Source: Rhodopseudomonas palustris (GTDB lineage: Bacteria > Pseudomonadota > Alphaproteobacteria > Rhizobiales > Xanthobacteraceae). From it: DNA of 64,000 nucleotides. This document shows, in pieces, positions 49,835-61,476 of the stretch. The stretch spans positions 1,240,001 to 1,304,000 of the forward strand of contig NZ_CP041387.1 in assembly GCF_007005445.1 (NCBI RefSeq). The letters are read 5' to 3'. The first letter of the stretch is position 1. Each line of letters begins with the position of its first letter. The position numbers were made by a program, and so were the translations under genes. The notes under the pieces were generated by a model, which was not told the origin of the DNA, did not search any database, and saw only the letters and a program-made list of their open reading frames with translations.

Positions 49835-50037
49835 GCGGCCGAGCCGCAAGTTAGCACTTGCAGCAAAGGTCGCGTCGCCGATAAAGTAGTTCGATAAATC
49901 GGACCCGGCATGGCCGGGTGGCTCGGCCGGGCGCCTATCCCTCGGATCATTCAAAGCAACAGACCGCCGCGTCGCCACGAGCGGTTCGCGGTCCATCCAA
50001 CGGATGCCGGTTGCTTGCCCACGGATCAAAATCTTAA

Positions 50038-51522
50038 ATGCTCTCAATTGCTTCGCTTCGCCGCGAATGGTTGTCGAATCCGCGCGGCGATATTCTCGCC
50101 GGCATCGTCGTCGCACTCGCGCTGATCCCCGAGGCGATCGGGTTTTCGATCATCGCCGGGGTCGATCCCAAGGTCGGACTGTACGCCTCGTTCTCGATCG
50201 CGGTGATCATCGCCTTCGTGGGCGGGCGTCCCGGCATGATTTCGGCGGCCACCGCGGCGGTTGCCGTTCTGGTGGTGCCGCTGGTCCGCGATCACGGCGT
50301 CGAGTATCTGTTCGCGGCGACGATCCTGATGGGCGTGTTCCAGATCATCGCCGGGTTTCTGCGGCTCGATCTGTTGATGCAATACGTCTCGCGTTCGGTG
50401 GTGACGGGGTTCGTCAACGCGCTGGCAATTTTGATCTTCGTCGCGCAATGGCCGCAGCTCATCAACGTGACATGGGTGACCTACGCGATGGTCGCCGGCG
50501 GTCTGGCGATCATCTATCTGTTTCCGCTGCTGACCAAGGCGGTGCCGTCGCCTTTGGTGGCGATCGTGATCCTCACGGTGATCTCGATCTATGGCGGGCT
50601 GCAGGTCAACACCGTCGGCGACATGGGGCAGTTACCGTCCGCGCTGCCGCATTTCCTGATTCCCGATGTGCCGCTGACCTGGCAGACGCTGCAGATCATC
50701 GCGCCGTATTCGCTGACGATGGCCGCGGTCGGCCTGCTGGAATCGATGATGACCGCCCAGATCGTCGACGATCTGACCGACACGTCGAGCAACAAGCGGC
50801 GCGAGTGCAAGGGGCAGGGCATCGCCAATTTCGCCACCGGATTCATCGGCGGAATGGGTGGATGCGCGATGATCGGTCAGTCCGTCATCAACGTGAAATC
50901 AGGCGGCAGCACGCGCCTGTCGACGCTGGTTGCCGGCAGCTTCCTGCTGTTCCTGATTGTCGTGCTGGGGCCTTTGGTCAGCCGGATTCCGATGCCGTCG
51001 CTGGTTGCAGTGATGATCATGGTGTCGATCGGCACCTTCAGTTAGAATTCGATCCGCGACCTCAAGATCCACCCCTGGCAATCGTCGCTGGTGATGGTGG
51101 TGACGGTGGTGGTCGTGGTCTGGACCCACGATCTGGCGCAGGGCGTGCTGGCCGGCGTGATCCTCAGCGGCCTGTTCTTCGCCAGTAAGGTGAGGGGACT
51201 GTTCACGGTGAACTCCGAACTCAGCGAGGACGGCAGTTGCCGGACCTATCGGGTCGAGGGCCAAGTGTTCTTCGCCTCGACCGAACGCTTCGCGGAATCC
51301 TTCGACTTCAAGGAGGTGCTGGATCGCGTCGTCATCGACGTCTCGGCGGCTCACTTCTGGGATATCTCCGCCGTCGGAATTCTCGACAAGGTGATCCTGC
51401 GGTTCAGGCGCGAGGGCGCGACAGTGGAAATCGTCGGGCTGAACGAAGCGAGCGAAAAGCTGGTCCGCCGTTTCGCGCTCCACGACAAGCCGGGTGCCGA
51501 GACGCGCTCCGCCGGACATTGA
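50038..51522 (+). pseudogene. SulP-family anion transporter interrupted by an in-frame amber codon
   Basis: The first part (50038-51042, 335 residues) encodes the SulP membrane domain starting [45 protein letters not shown]. Codon 336 (51043-51045) is TAG where relatives have Trp (ITGTFDW-type block; here IGTFS then stop then NSIRDL). The frame continues intact to 51522 with the last helices (THDLAQGVLAGVILSGLFFASK) and a STAS domain (YRVEGQVFFASTERFAESF, DVSAAHFWD). A single G-to-A change of TGG explains it. Bicarbonate or sulfate transport would be expected of the whole protein. The universal stress gene follows by ten bases. Confidence 0.85.
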
Positions 51523-51532
51523 GGAGATTTCC

Positions 51533-52387
51533 ATGAAACGGATTCTCGCCTGCATCGACGCCTCCGCCTATGCGACCAGCGTCGTCGAACTCACCACCTG
51601 GGCCGCCGGTCGGCTCTCCGCCAGCGTCGAATTGTTGCACGTCGTGCAGCGCAAGGATGCAGTGGCGGCGCGCCACGATCTCAGCGGCGCGATCGGTCTC
51701 GGCGTCAAGAGCGAGCTTCTCGAGGAGCTGACCCGGATCGACGAGGCGGAAGGCAAGCTCGCCATCGAACGCGGCCGCATCCTGCTCAACGAGACGGCGC
51801 GGCGGCTGACCGAGGCCGGGATCGCGGAGGTCCGCAAACTGCATCGGCACGGCGGCATCCTCGAGACCATCATCGAACGCGAGGCCGAGGCCGACCTGGT
51901 GGTGATCGGCAAGCGCGGTTCGTCGAGCCAGTTCGCCAAGGAGCATATCGGCTCGGAAATCGAACGCGTCGTCCGCGCCAGCATCAAGCCGGTGCTGATT
52001 GTGTCGAGCAAGATCCGCGAGCCGCGCACCGTCGTGGTCGCGTTCGACGGCAGCGCTGCGGCGTCCAAGGCGCTGGGATTCGTCGCCTCGTCTCCCTTGT
52101 TCGAGGGCCTGGCGGTGCATCTGGTGGTCGCCGGGCCGGACGATGCGACGCATCGCGGCCGGCTCGAGCAGGCGGCCGCGCGGATGTCCGATCGCGCGCC
52201 CGCGCCGGTCAAATTTCTCGGCCAGGGTGCGGCCGACAAGGTGATCGCCGACTACATGGCCGGGCGGCCGGACGGGCTTCTGGTGATGGGCGCCTATGGT
52301 CACTCGCCGCTGCGTGCCTTGATCGTCGGCAGCACGACGACGGCGATGGTTCGCACCGTCCACGTCCCGGTGCTGCTCGTGCGCTGA
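51533..52387 (+). CDS. Tandem universal stress protein (UspA) domains
   Basis: The 284-residue protein has two Usp folds: residues 1-150 with RILACIDAS and LVVIGKRGSSSQFAKEHIGSEIERVVRASIKPVLIV, and 155-284 with TVVVAFDGS and LLVMGAYGHSPLRALIVGSTTTAMVRTVHVPVLLV. The G-x-G-x(9)-G-S/T ATP-type loop is best kept in the second half. GAGGAGAT precedes the ATG. It lies ten bases after the SulP frame, so it is co-transcribed with it; SulP-Usp pairs are common and the Usp may regulate the transporter. Confidence 0.9.
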   Translation: MKRILACIDASAYATSVVELTTWAAGRLSASVELLHVVQRKDAVAARHDLSGAIGLGVKSELLEELTRIDEAEGKLAIERGRILLNETARRLTEAGIAEVRKLHRHGGILETIIEREAEADLVVIGKRGSSSQFAKEHIGSEIERVVRASIKPVLIVSSKIREPRTVVVAFDGSAAASKALGFVASSPLFEGLAVHLVVAGPDDATHRGRLEQAAARMSDRAPAPVKFLGQGAADKVIADYMAGRPDGLLVMGAYGHSPLRALIVGSTTTAMVRTVHVPVLLVR

Positions 52388-52406
52388 CAGTGGAGTGGCT
52401 TGCCGA

Positions 52407-52943
52407 CTACGGATACCCGCGCAGCCGGAGCTGATCGGCGCGGACTTCCCAGCTCTCCAGCCGGTCGAGGAAGCTCATGCCGAGCAGATTGGTCTTCATC
52501 TGGCCGCGCGGCACCACCAGCGCCGGGACCGAGCGTTCGACCAGTCTGCCGATCGCCAGGCTGTCGAGCGACAGCCGTGCCGCCCGGGTCGGGCCGCCTG
52601 CGGTCTCCAGTTCGACGTTGAATTTCAATAGTTCCAGCGGCAGGCCGGCGGCCTTGGCGGTCTCGTAGGTCAGCACCACCGAGGTCGCGCCGGTGTCGAT
52701 CACCATCGGTGCCGTGACGCCGTTGACTTTGGCGGTGACCGAGAATTCGCCGCCGGTGCCGCGCGGAATCTCGACCATCCGGCTGCGCGCGGCGTCCGCT
52801 GCCGCGGTGGCGGCTGCGACACGCTTCTTCAGCATCGTCGACACCGCATCGCCGGCCTCGGAAATCCGCTTCGGGTCGCCATAGGCGACCACCGCTCCCG
52901 CGGTGCCGATCAGCACGATCAGGACCAGCAGCAGGCGGCTCAT
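52407..52943 (-). CDS. Membrane-anchored retropepsin-like aspartic protease
   Basis: The 178-residue protein has an N-terminal membrane anchor (about 3-21) and one clan AA aspartic protease domain with the catalytic motif VIDTGATSVVL (Asp near 81) and the flap and LLGMSFLDRLESWEV end. Single-domain members must dimerise to be active. The family is TIGR02281-like, found in many Hyphomicrobiales. It lies 22 bases after the DUF1289 gene stop, on the same strand. Confidence 0.88.
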   Translation of the reverse strand: MSRLLLVLIVLIGTAGAVVAYGDPKRISEAGDAVSTMLKKRVAAATAAADAARSRMVEIPRGTGGEFSVTAKVNGVTAPMVIDTGATSVVLTYETAKAAGLPLELLKFNVELETAGGPTRAARLSLDSLAIGRLVERSVPALVVPRGQMKTNLLGMSFLDRLESWEVRADQLRLRGYP

Positions 52944-52965
52944 GGCGCACCTGAAGCGGGCATGG

Positions 52966-53190
52966 CTAGGACAGCGCGTCGGTGGCCGGAGCGCGGCGCG
53001 GTCTTGGCTTCGGCAGCTCCATTCCGGCGTCGGTCATGCGCCGATGCAGCGCGGCCATGATGGCGCGACGCTCGGCGCTGCTCATCCGCGGCCAGCGGGC
53101 GATCTCCGGCATGGTGCGGCCGCAGCCGTAGCAAAGGTTGGTCTGCGGATCGATCAGGCAGACTGCGATGCAGGGCGTTTCGATGCTCAT
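52966..53190 (-). CDS. DUF1289 small cysteine-motif protein
   Basis: The 74-residue protein has the DUF1289 signature MSIETPCIAVCLIDPQTNLC followed by YGCGRT, that is four cysteines (about residues 7, 11, 20 and 23) likely to bind zinc or an Fe-S cluster, then ARWPRMSSAERRAIMAAL. Function unknown. Starts 44 bases downstream of the DivJ-like kinase stop, so all three leftward genes may share a transcript. Confidence 0.88.
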   Translation of the reverse strand: MSIETPCIAVCLIDPQTNLCYGCGRTMPEIARWPRMSSAERRAIMAALHRRMTDAGMELPKPRPRRAPATDALS

Positions 53191-53234
53191 GTCGGATGGT
53201 GGCTGACATTGGTCGCCTCCCGCAAGTCCCGATC

Positions 53235-54827
<1,593 letters not shown>

Positions 54828-54925
54828 CAACCAACACAAATCCTGCGCGCAAACGCGCGCGGTTTCCCCAGCCTATATCTGGCGGCAAATCCTTAAGAGC
54901 AGCCTTAGAGGGAAGATTATTCCGG

Positions 54926-54941
54926 TTAACAGGTGGCTAAC
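54926..54941. promoter_or_regulatory. CtrA-like box upstream of the DivJ-like kinase
   Basis: TTAACAGGTGGCTAAC differs by one base from the CtrA consensus TTAA-N7-TTAAC. It lies 99 bases upstream of the kinase start, in a gap that serves only this gene. Confidence 0.5.
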
Positions 54942-54995
54942 GATCACGGTGAAGGCTGCGTGAAAACCGCGAGCGCCGCCGAAACAGTCGGGTTC

Positions 54996-55865
54996 TCAGC
55001 GCTGCAGCCGCGCCAGCAGGCTGGAGGTGTCCCAACGGCGGCCGCCCATCGTCTCCACCTCGGCATAGAAGGTGTCGACCAGTGCGGTGACCGGCAGGCT
55101 GGCGCCGTTGCGCCGCGCCTCGGCGAGGCAGATCGACAGATCCTTGCGCATCCATTCCACCGCGAACCCGAAATCGTATTTGCCGTCGTTCATGGTCTTG
55201 TGGCGGTTCTCCATCTGCCACGACTGCGCGGCGCCTTTGGAGATGGTGTCGATCACCGCGTCGACGTCGAGGCCAGCCTTCTTGGCGAAGTGGATGCCTT
55301 CCGACAGACCTTCGACCAGCCCGGCGATGCAGATCTGATTGACCATCTTGGTGAGCTGGCCGCTGCCGGCCGGTCCCAGCAGCTTGCACATCCGCGCATA
55401 GGCGGCGATCACCGGCTCGGCCTTTGCGAAGTCGTCCGGCCGTCCGCCGCACATCACCGTCAGCACGCCGTTCTCGGCACCGGCCTGGCCGCCCGACACC
55501 GGCGCGTCGATGAAGTGGAAGCCGGCGCCGCTCGCGGCGGCGTCGAGTTCACGCGCGACCTCTGCCGAGGCGGTGGTGTGATCGACGAAGATCGCGCCCT
55601 TGCTCATCGCCGCGAAGGCGCCATCCGTGCCCGTCGTCACCGCGCGCAGATCGTCGTCATTGCCGACGCAGGCCATCACGAAGTCCTGGCCGGCGGCCGC
55701 CTCGGCGGGGGTCGGGGCGGTGCGGCCGCCGAACTTCTCGGCCCAGGCTTTCGCCTTGGCCGCCGTCCGGTTGTACACCGTCACCTCGTGGCCGCCTTTG
55801 CTCACGAGATGTCCGGCCATCGGAAACCCCATGACGCCGAGACCGAGGAAAGCGACTTTGGCCAT
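54996..55865 (-). CDS. 3-hydroxyisobutyrate dehydrogenase-family oxidoreductase
   Basis: The 289-residue beta-hydroxyacid dehydrogenase has the nucleotide loop FLGLGVMGFPMAGHL, the substrate motif DAPVSGGQAGAENGVLTVMCGG and the catalytic Lys in GSGQLTKMVNQI. It oxidises a 3-hydroxy acid such as 3-hydroxyisobutyrate or reduces tartronate semialdehyde. The gene context does not choose between these. The start is ATG 55865. Confidence 0.88.
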   Translation of the reverse strand: MAKVAFLGLGVMGFPMAGHLVSKGGHEVTVYNRTAAKAKAWAEKFGGRTAPTPAEAAAGQDFVMACVGNDDDLRAVTTGTDGAFAAMSKGAIFVDHTTASAEVARELDAAASGAGFHFIDAPVSGGQAGAENGVLTVMCGGRPDDFAKAEPVIAAYARMCKLLGPAGSGQLTKMVNQICIAGLVEGLSEGIHFAKKAGLDVDAVIDTISKGAAQSWQMENRHKTMNDGKYDFGFAVEWMRKDLSICLAEARRNGASLPVTALVDTFYAEVETMGGRRWDTSSLLARLQR

Positions 55866-56157
55866 GTCTGGACCCTTCAGTTGGACGAAGCGCGCGGCGC
55901 GCCCGATCGGGTTGTGGCGAGGGCGGCCCGGTGCAGGCGCGCGAGGAGGAGCCGTCAGCATACGGCGCGAGCCTTGCGGAGCAAGCCTCGTTGAGGGGCG
56001 TGTCGGAACGTTCCCCTTGCATCGCAGCATGGCCGCACCGAGGCTCCGCCTTCGCCGGTCGCGGTCGCTACGCCCCGCCGGCCAGGAACCATTTCCCCGC
56101 TTGAACCGATCGACCGCATGTGATCGGTGGGCTCGCAAAGCGGGCAGGAGACTTGCA

Positions 56158-57273
56158 GTGAGCGTGACCCAGCAACAGATTCTCGACAGCCTGGCCAAGG
56201 TGACGACGCCGCGCGGCGTGCCGCTGACCAAGGCCGGCGTGCTGTCCGAGATCGCCGTGACCGACGGCAAGGTATACTTCTCGATCAATGTCGATGCGGC
56301 CGAGGCGCGCGCCTGGGAAAGCGTGCGCAGCGACGCCGAAGCCGCGGTGCGGGCCACGCCCGGGGTCGCCAGCGCGCTGGTCGCGCTGACCGCTGAGCGC
56401 AAGCCGGGCAGTGCGCCTGCGCCGCAAAGACCCGGCGTGGCTCCGGTGTCGGCGCATCGTCCCGCCGGCGCGCCGGGCGCCGGCCTTCCCAAACAGGCGG
56501 AGATCCCCGGAGTCGGTGCGATCATCGCGGTCGCCTCCGGCAAAGGCGGCGTCGGCAAATCGACCACCGCGCTCAATCTCGCGCTCGGCCTGCGCGACCT
56601 CGGTCTCAAGGTCGGGCTGCTCGACGCCGACATCTATGGTCCGTCGGTGCCGCGCCTGACCGGGATTCACGAGAAGCCGCAGCTCGACGACAGCCGGCGG
56701 ATGATTCCGATCGCGCGGTTCGGTCTCTCGATCATGTCGATCGGCTTCCTGGTCGACGAAGAGGCGCCGATGATCTGGCGCGGCCCGATGGTGATGTCCG
56801 CGATCACCCAGATGCTGCGCGACGTCGACTGGGGCAAGCTCGACGTGCTGGTGGTCGACATGCCGCCCGGCACCGGCGACGCGCAGCTCACGCTGGCGCA
56901 GACCGTACCGCTGAAGGGCGCGGTGATCGTGTCGACGCCGCAGGATCTGGCGCTGATCGACGCCCGGCGCGGTCTGGCGATGTTCACCAAGGTGAACGTG
57001 CCGGTGATCGGCGTGATCGAGAACATGAGCTACTTCCTTTGCCCCGAATGCGGCACCCGGTCGGATATCTTCGGGCATGGCGGTGCACGGCACGAGGCCG
57101 AGCGGCTCGGCGTGCCGTTCCTCGGCGAAATCCCGCTCCACATGGAAATCCGCGCCACCTCGGACGCCGGACGGCCGGTGGTCGAAACCGAGCCGAACGG
57201 ACCTCATGCGACGATCTATCGCGCGATCGCCGCCAAGGTGAGTGACCGGCTGCGGAGTCTCGCGGCGAATTGA
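56158..57273 (+). CDS. apbC: Mrp/ApbC (NBP35) iron-sulfur cluster carrier ATPase
   Basis: The 371-residue protein has an N-terminal MIP18/DUF59 domain (about 5-85) and a P-loop ATPase with the deviant Walker A GKGGVGKST, the switch DADIYGPSVPRL, DMPPGTGD and the cluster-binding CPEC (NMSYFLCPECG). It assembles and delivers Fe-S clusters. GTG 56158 is the start, with GCAGGAG seven bases upstream. An Ala/Pro linker (about 85-115) joins the domains. Confidence 0.93.
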   Translation: MSVTQQQILDSLAKVTTPRGVPLTKAGVLSEIAVTDGKVYFSINVDAAEARAWESVRSDAEAAVRATPGVASALVALTAERKPGSAPAPQRPGVAPVSAHRPAGAPGAGLPKQAEIPGVGAIIAVASGKGGVGKSTTALNLALGLRDLGLKVGLLDADIYGPSVPRLTGIHEKPQLDDSRRMIPIARFGLSIMSIGFLVDEEAPMIWRGPMVMSAITQMLRDVDWGKLDVLVVDMPPGTGDAQLTLAQTVPLKGAVIVSTPQDLALIDARRGLAMFTKVNVPVIGVIENMSYFLCPECGTRSDIFGHGGARHEAERLGVPFLGEIPLHMEIRATSDAGRPVVETEPNGPHATIYRAIAAKVSDRLRSLAAN

Positions 57274-57299
57274 TGCACTGCGAAGTGATCGGAGGCGAG

Positions 57300-57325
57300 T
57301 CGGACCGGCCGCTTCGCCGGTCCGA
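57300..57325. other. Perfect hairpin after apbC, terminator-like without a T-run
   Basis: TCGGACCGGC (57300-57309) and GCCGGTCCGA (57316-57325) form a ten-base perfect stem around CGCTTC. No T-run follows, so termination would need Rho or another factor. The rest of the gap up to 57523 must hold the TRAP binding-protein promoter. Confidence 0.4.
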
Positions 57326-57433
57326 TCGCCATCGGCCTGCTGCGATCACGCCGGAATTTCGACCTTCGACTTTGGTTGAATCTCAGATATCTACCCGGTC
57401 GCAGCGTTTTCTGCGGGTGATCATCCGTGTTAG

Positions 57434-58615
<1,182 letters not shown>

Positions 58616-58640
58616 TCCAGCAAGCATCGCAGAACAAATC

Positions 58641-58676
58641 AGCCCGGCCTCCGCGAGGAGGCCGGGCTTTTTTATT
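58641..58676 (+). terminator. Rho-independent terminator of the TRAP binding-protein gene
   Basis: A perfect 12-base stem (AGCCCGGCCTCC, 58641-58652, with 58657-58668) and GCGA loop is followed by TTTTTATT. It prevents readthrough into the convergent permease gene. Confidence 0.93.
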
Positions 58677-58714
58677 GCCAATCGTAGTCGGGGATAGGGG
58701 CGCAGTAACTTCAC

Positions 58715-58800
58715 CGTCATTGCGAGCGCAGCGAAGCAATCCAGGGCGGCTCAGTGCAGGTGACCTGGATTGCTTCGTCGCTGCGCTCTCCGCAATGACG
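58715..58800. repeat. Large imperfect palindrome (TCATTGCGAGCGCAGCG type)
   Basis: The left arm starts CGTCATTGCGAGCGCAGCG and the right arm ends TCGCTGCGCTCTCCGCAATG followed by ACG; the arms run to CCAGG and CCTGG around a 15-20 base centre. This sequence family, unlike the TCATTCCGGGG elements in this window, is widespread in Bradyrhizobiaceae genomes as far as I recall. It lies between convergent genes. Confidence 0.8.
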
Positions 58801-58814
58801 GGGAGAGGGCCTGC

Positions 58815-60656
58815 TCAGAATTTCGGCGGTCCGAGATCGATCTGCGGCATCTCGATCTGCGGGATCTCGATCTGTACCTTGGACGGGTCGATCGTCGAGG
58901 CTGCGCCCTTGTAGTGCATCACCATCGCCGGGAAGGCGATCACCAGTGCGACCATGATGAGCTGGATGACCACGAACGGCACCGATCCCCAATAGATCTG
59001 GCCGGTGGTGACGGGCGCCATCTGCTTGCCGCTGACGCGGTCGATATACGGCACCTTCGGAGCCACGGAGCGCAGATAGAACAGGGCGAACCCGAAAGGC
59101 GGGTGCATGAACGAGGTCTGCATGTTGACCGCCATCATCACGCCGAACCAGATCAGGTCGATGCCGAGCTTGTCCGCCGCCGGTCCGAGCAGCGGGATCA
59201 CGATGAAGGCCAGCTCGAAGAAGTCGAGGAAGAACGCCAGCACGAACACGAAGGCGTTGACGAAGATCAGGAAGCCGAGCTGGCCGCCGGGCAGCGACAC
59301 CAGCAGCTCTTCGACCCAGCGATGGCCGTCGACGCCGTAGAAGGTCAGCGAGAACACGCGGGCGCCGACCAGGATCATCACCACGAAGGCGGTCAGCTTG
59401 GCGGTGGACTCGGTGGCCTGCCGGGTGAGGTCGAAGGTCAACCGGCGCTTCATCAGCGCCAGCACCATGGCGCCTGCGGCGCCCATCGCACCACCTTCGG
59501 TCGGCGTCGCGACGCCGATGAAGATCGTCCCGAGCACCAGGAAGATCAGACCGAGCGGCGGTACCATCACGAACACGACCTGCTCGGCGAGCTTGGACAG
59601 CAGCTTGAGCCGGAGCACCCGGTTGAGCGCGGCGATAACAAAGGACACCGCCACGGTGATCGACATCGTCAGCACGATGTAGTCGGCCCCCGCCTTCACG
59701 TCGGTGAAGCGCATCGCGATGATGCCGGCAGCCGTCGAGGCGACGACCACCAGATACAGCGACATCGTCATGGTCCGAATGATGCCGATGAACGGCCGGA
59801 ACAGCACGGCCGTCAGGACCACGAACCAGAATGCCTGCATCACCAGCCTGGACAGGCCGACCTTGTCGAACGCCGGCATGCTCCAGGCGAAGATGTCGCT
59901 GTGCACGGCCAGCAGATACGCCGCGCCGCCGGCCGAGAGCGCGGCCAGCGGCATCATCACCGGGTGCCGGATGGTTTCGGGCTCGCGCAGGGTCTGCGCC
60001 TCGAGCGGCAGGCCGGGGGCCGCCTTGGGGGCGAACACCGTCACCAGGAAGATGTAGCTCGCATAGAGCAGCGACAGCACGATCCCCGGGATGAAGGCGC
60101 CTTCGTACATGTCGCCGACCGAGCGGCCGAGCTGGTCGGCCATCACGATCAGCACCAGCGACGGCGGGATGATCTGCGCCAGCGTGCCGGACGCGGCGAT
60201 GACGCCGGTCGCGACGCGGCGGTCGTAGCCGTATCGCAGCATGATCGGCAGCGAGATCAGCCCCATCGAGATCACCGAGGCGGCGACAACGCCGGTGGTG
60301 GCGGCGAGCAGGGCGCCGACGAACACCACCGCGTAAGCGAGGCCGCCGCGGACCGAGCCGAACAACTGGCCGATGGTCTCGAGGAGATCCTCCGCCATGC
60401 CGGATCTCTCCAGCACCAGCCCCATGAAGGTGAAGAATGGAATCGCGAGCAGCGTCTCGTTGTTCATCACCCCGTAGACGCGGTCGGGTAGCGCCTGCAG
60501 GAAGTCCGGGCGAAACAGGCCTAGTTCGATGCCGATGAAGGCGAACAGCAGGCCGTTGGCGGCGAGCGAAAACGCCACGGGATAGCCCAGCAGCAAGAAC
60601 ACCACCAATGACGCGAACATGATCGGCGCCATGTAGTGGATCAACAATGCGGTCAT
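58815..60656 (-). CDS. TRAP transporter large permease (DctM type)
   Basis: The 613-residue protein, longer than the usual 430, has many transmembrane helices (FASLVVFLLLGYPVAFSLAANGLLFAFIG, LLAIPFFTFMGLVLERSG, ASGTLAQIIPPSLVLIVMAD), a family insertion of about 170 residues near 210-390, and a hydrophilic tail with EIPQI/EMPQI repeats (from about 595). It forms the Na+-driven channel for the solute held by the binding protein. It is transcribed after dctQ, 37 bases away. Confidence 0.9.
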   Translation of the reverse strand: MTALLIHYMAPIMFASLVVFLLLGYPVAFSLAANGLLFAFIGIELGLFRPDFLQALPDRVYGVMNNETLLAIPFFTFMGLVLERSGMAEDLLETIGQLFGSVRGGLAYAVVFVGALLAATTGVVAASVISMGLISLPIMLRYGYDRRVATGVIAASGTLAQIIPPSLVLIVMADQLGRSVGDMYEGAFIPGIVLSLLYASYIFLVTVFAPKAAPGLPLEAQTLREPETIRHPVMMPLAALSAGGAAYLLAVHSDIFAWSMPAFDKVGLSRLVMQAFWFVVLTAVLFRPFIGIIRTMTMSLYLVVVASTAAGIIAMRFTDVKAGADYIVLTMSITVAVSFVIAALNRVLRLKLLSKLAEQVVFVMVPPLGLIFLVLGTIFIGVATPTEGGAMGAAGAMVLALMKRRLTFDLTRQATESTAKLTAFVVMILVGARVFSLTFYGVDGHRWVEELLVSLPGGQLGFLIFVNAFVFVLAFFLDFFELAFIVIPLLGPAADKLGIDLIWFGVMMAVNMQTSFMHPPFGFALFYLRSVAPKVPYIDRVSGKQMAPVTTGQIYWGSVPFVVIQLIMVALVIAFPAMVMHYKGAASTIDPSKVQIEIPQIEMPQIDLGPPKF

Positions 60657-60693
60657 GCGGACCGGCCCCCCAATGCGATGACCACGAAGCGGC

Positions 60694-61290
60694 TTACTTT
60701 TTGTCGCCGCCGACGTTGAGTAACAGCCGCTCGGCTTCGAGTTCCGCCGAACTCTGCGCCCCCTGTGGCGACGCGTTGCTGTCGGGAATAGCTCCGACCA
60801 TCATCGCGAAGCGCTTGATGATCTCCGAGACGGCCTGAATGATCAGCAGCACGCACATGATCATGATCAGCGACTTGGCCGGCCATTGCGGCAGGCCGCC
60901 GGCGCTGAACGACTGCTCGTTCTGCTGGTAGGAAACCAGGAAGAAGGGGATCGACCACCACAGCAGGATCACCGCGAACGGCAACAGGAAGAAGACGTGA
61001 CCGATCATGTCGATCGCGCCGCGCAGCTTGAGCGGGAGCTTGTGGTTGATGATGTCGATGCGTATGTGCTCGTTGCTGAGCAGCGTCCAGGGGGAGCACA
61101 GCATGAACACCACGCTGAACAGCACCCACTGCAATTCCAGGAACGAGTTCGACGACATGTCGAACAGCTTGCGGACAACCGCGTTGACCGCCGAGATCAA
61201 CACCGCGGCGACGACCAGCCAGGACAGCCAGCGGCCCACGACAGTATTGAAGGCGTCGATGATCCTGCTCAGTCCAAGCAATGCTCGCAA
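60694..61290 (-). CDS. TRAP transporter small permease (DctQ type)
   Basis: The 198-residue protein has four hydrophobic helices (about 18-40, 55-75, 95-115, 145-165). The start is TTG at 61290, preceded by GGGAGGAGA eight bases upstream; no ATG fits. It pairs with the large permease to form the membrane part of the transporter. The C-terminal 40 residues are hydrophilic. The region 61291-61476 shows nothing else. Confidence 0.85.
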   Translation of the reverse strand: MRALLGLSRIIDAFNTVVGRWLSWLVVAAVLISAVNAVVRKLFDMSSNSFLELQWVLFSVVFMLCSPWTLLSNEHIRIDIINHKLPLKLRGAIDMIGHVFFLLPFAVILLWWSIPFFLVSYQQNEQSFSAGGLPQWPAKSLIMIMCVLLIIQAVSEIIKRFAMMVGAIPDSNASPQGAQSSAELEAERLLLNVGGDKK

Positions 61291-61476
61291 CGCTCGGTCT
61301 CCTCCCGTTTCGCCCGGCCCGCGCGGTCACGACACGAAGCGGCCTTGGTAGCCGAGGGCTCGCGAAGCGAGCGCACCAAATCAGCGCATCACCGTTCCGT
61401 CAATTGGAAAATGGCAATCAGGAGCGTGATGTTCAGTAGCGATAGTGATTAGGTCGCGCCGGAGGGCGATGACCAC

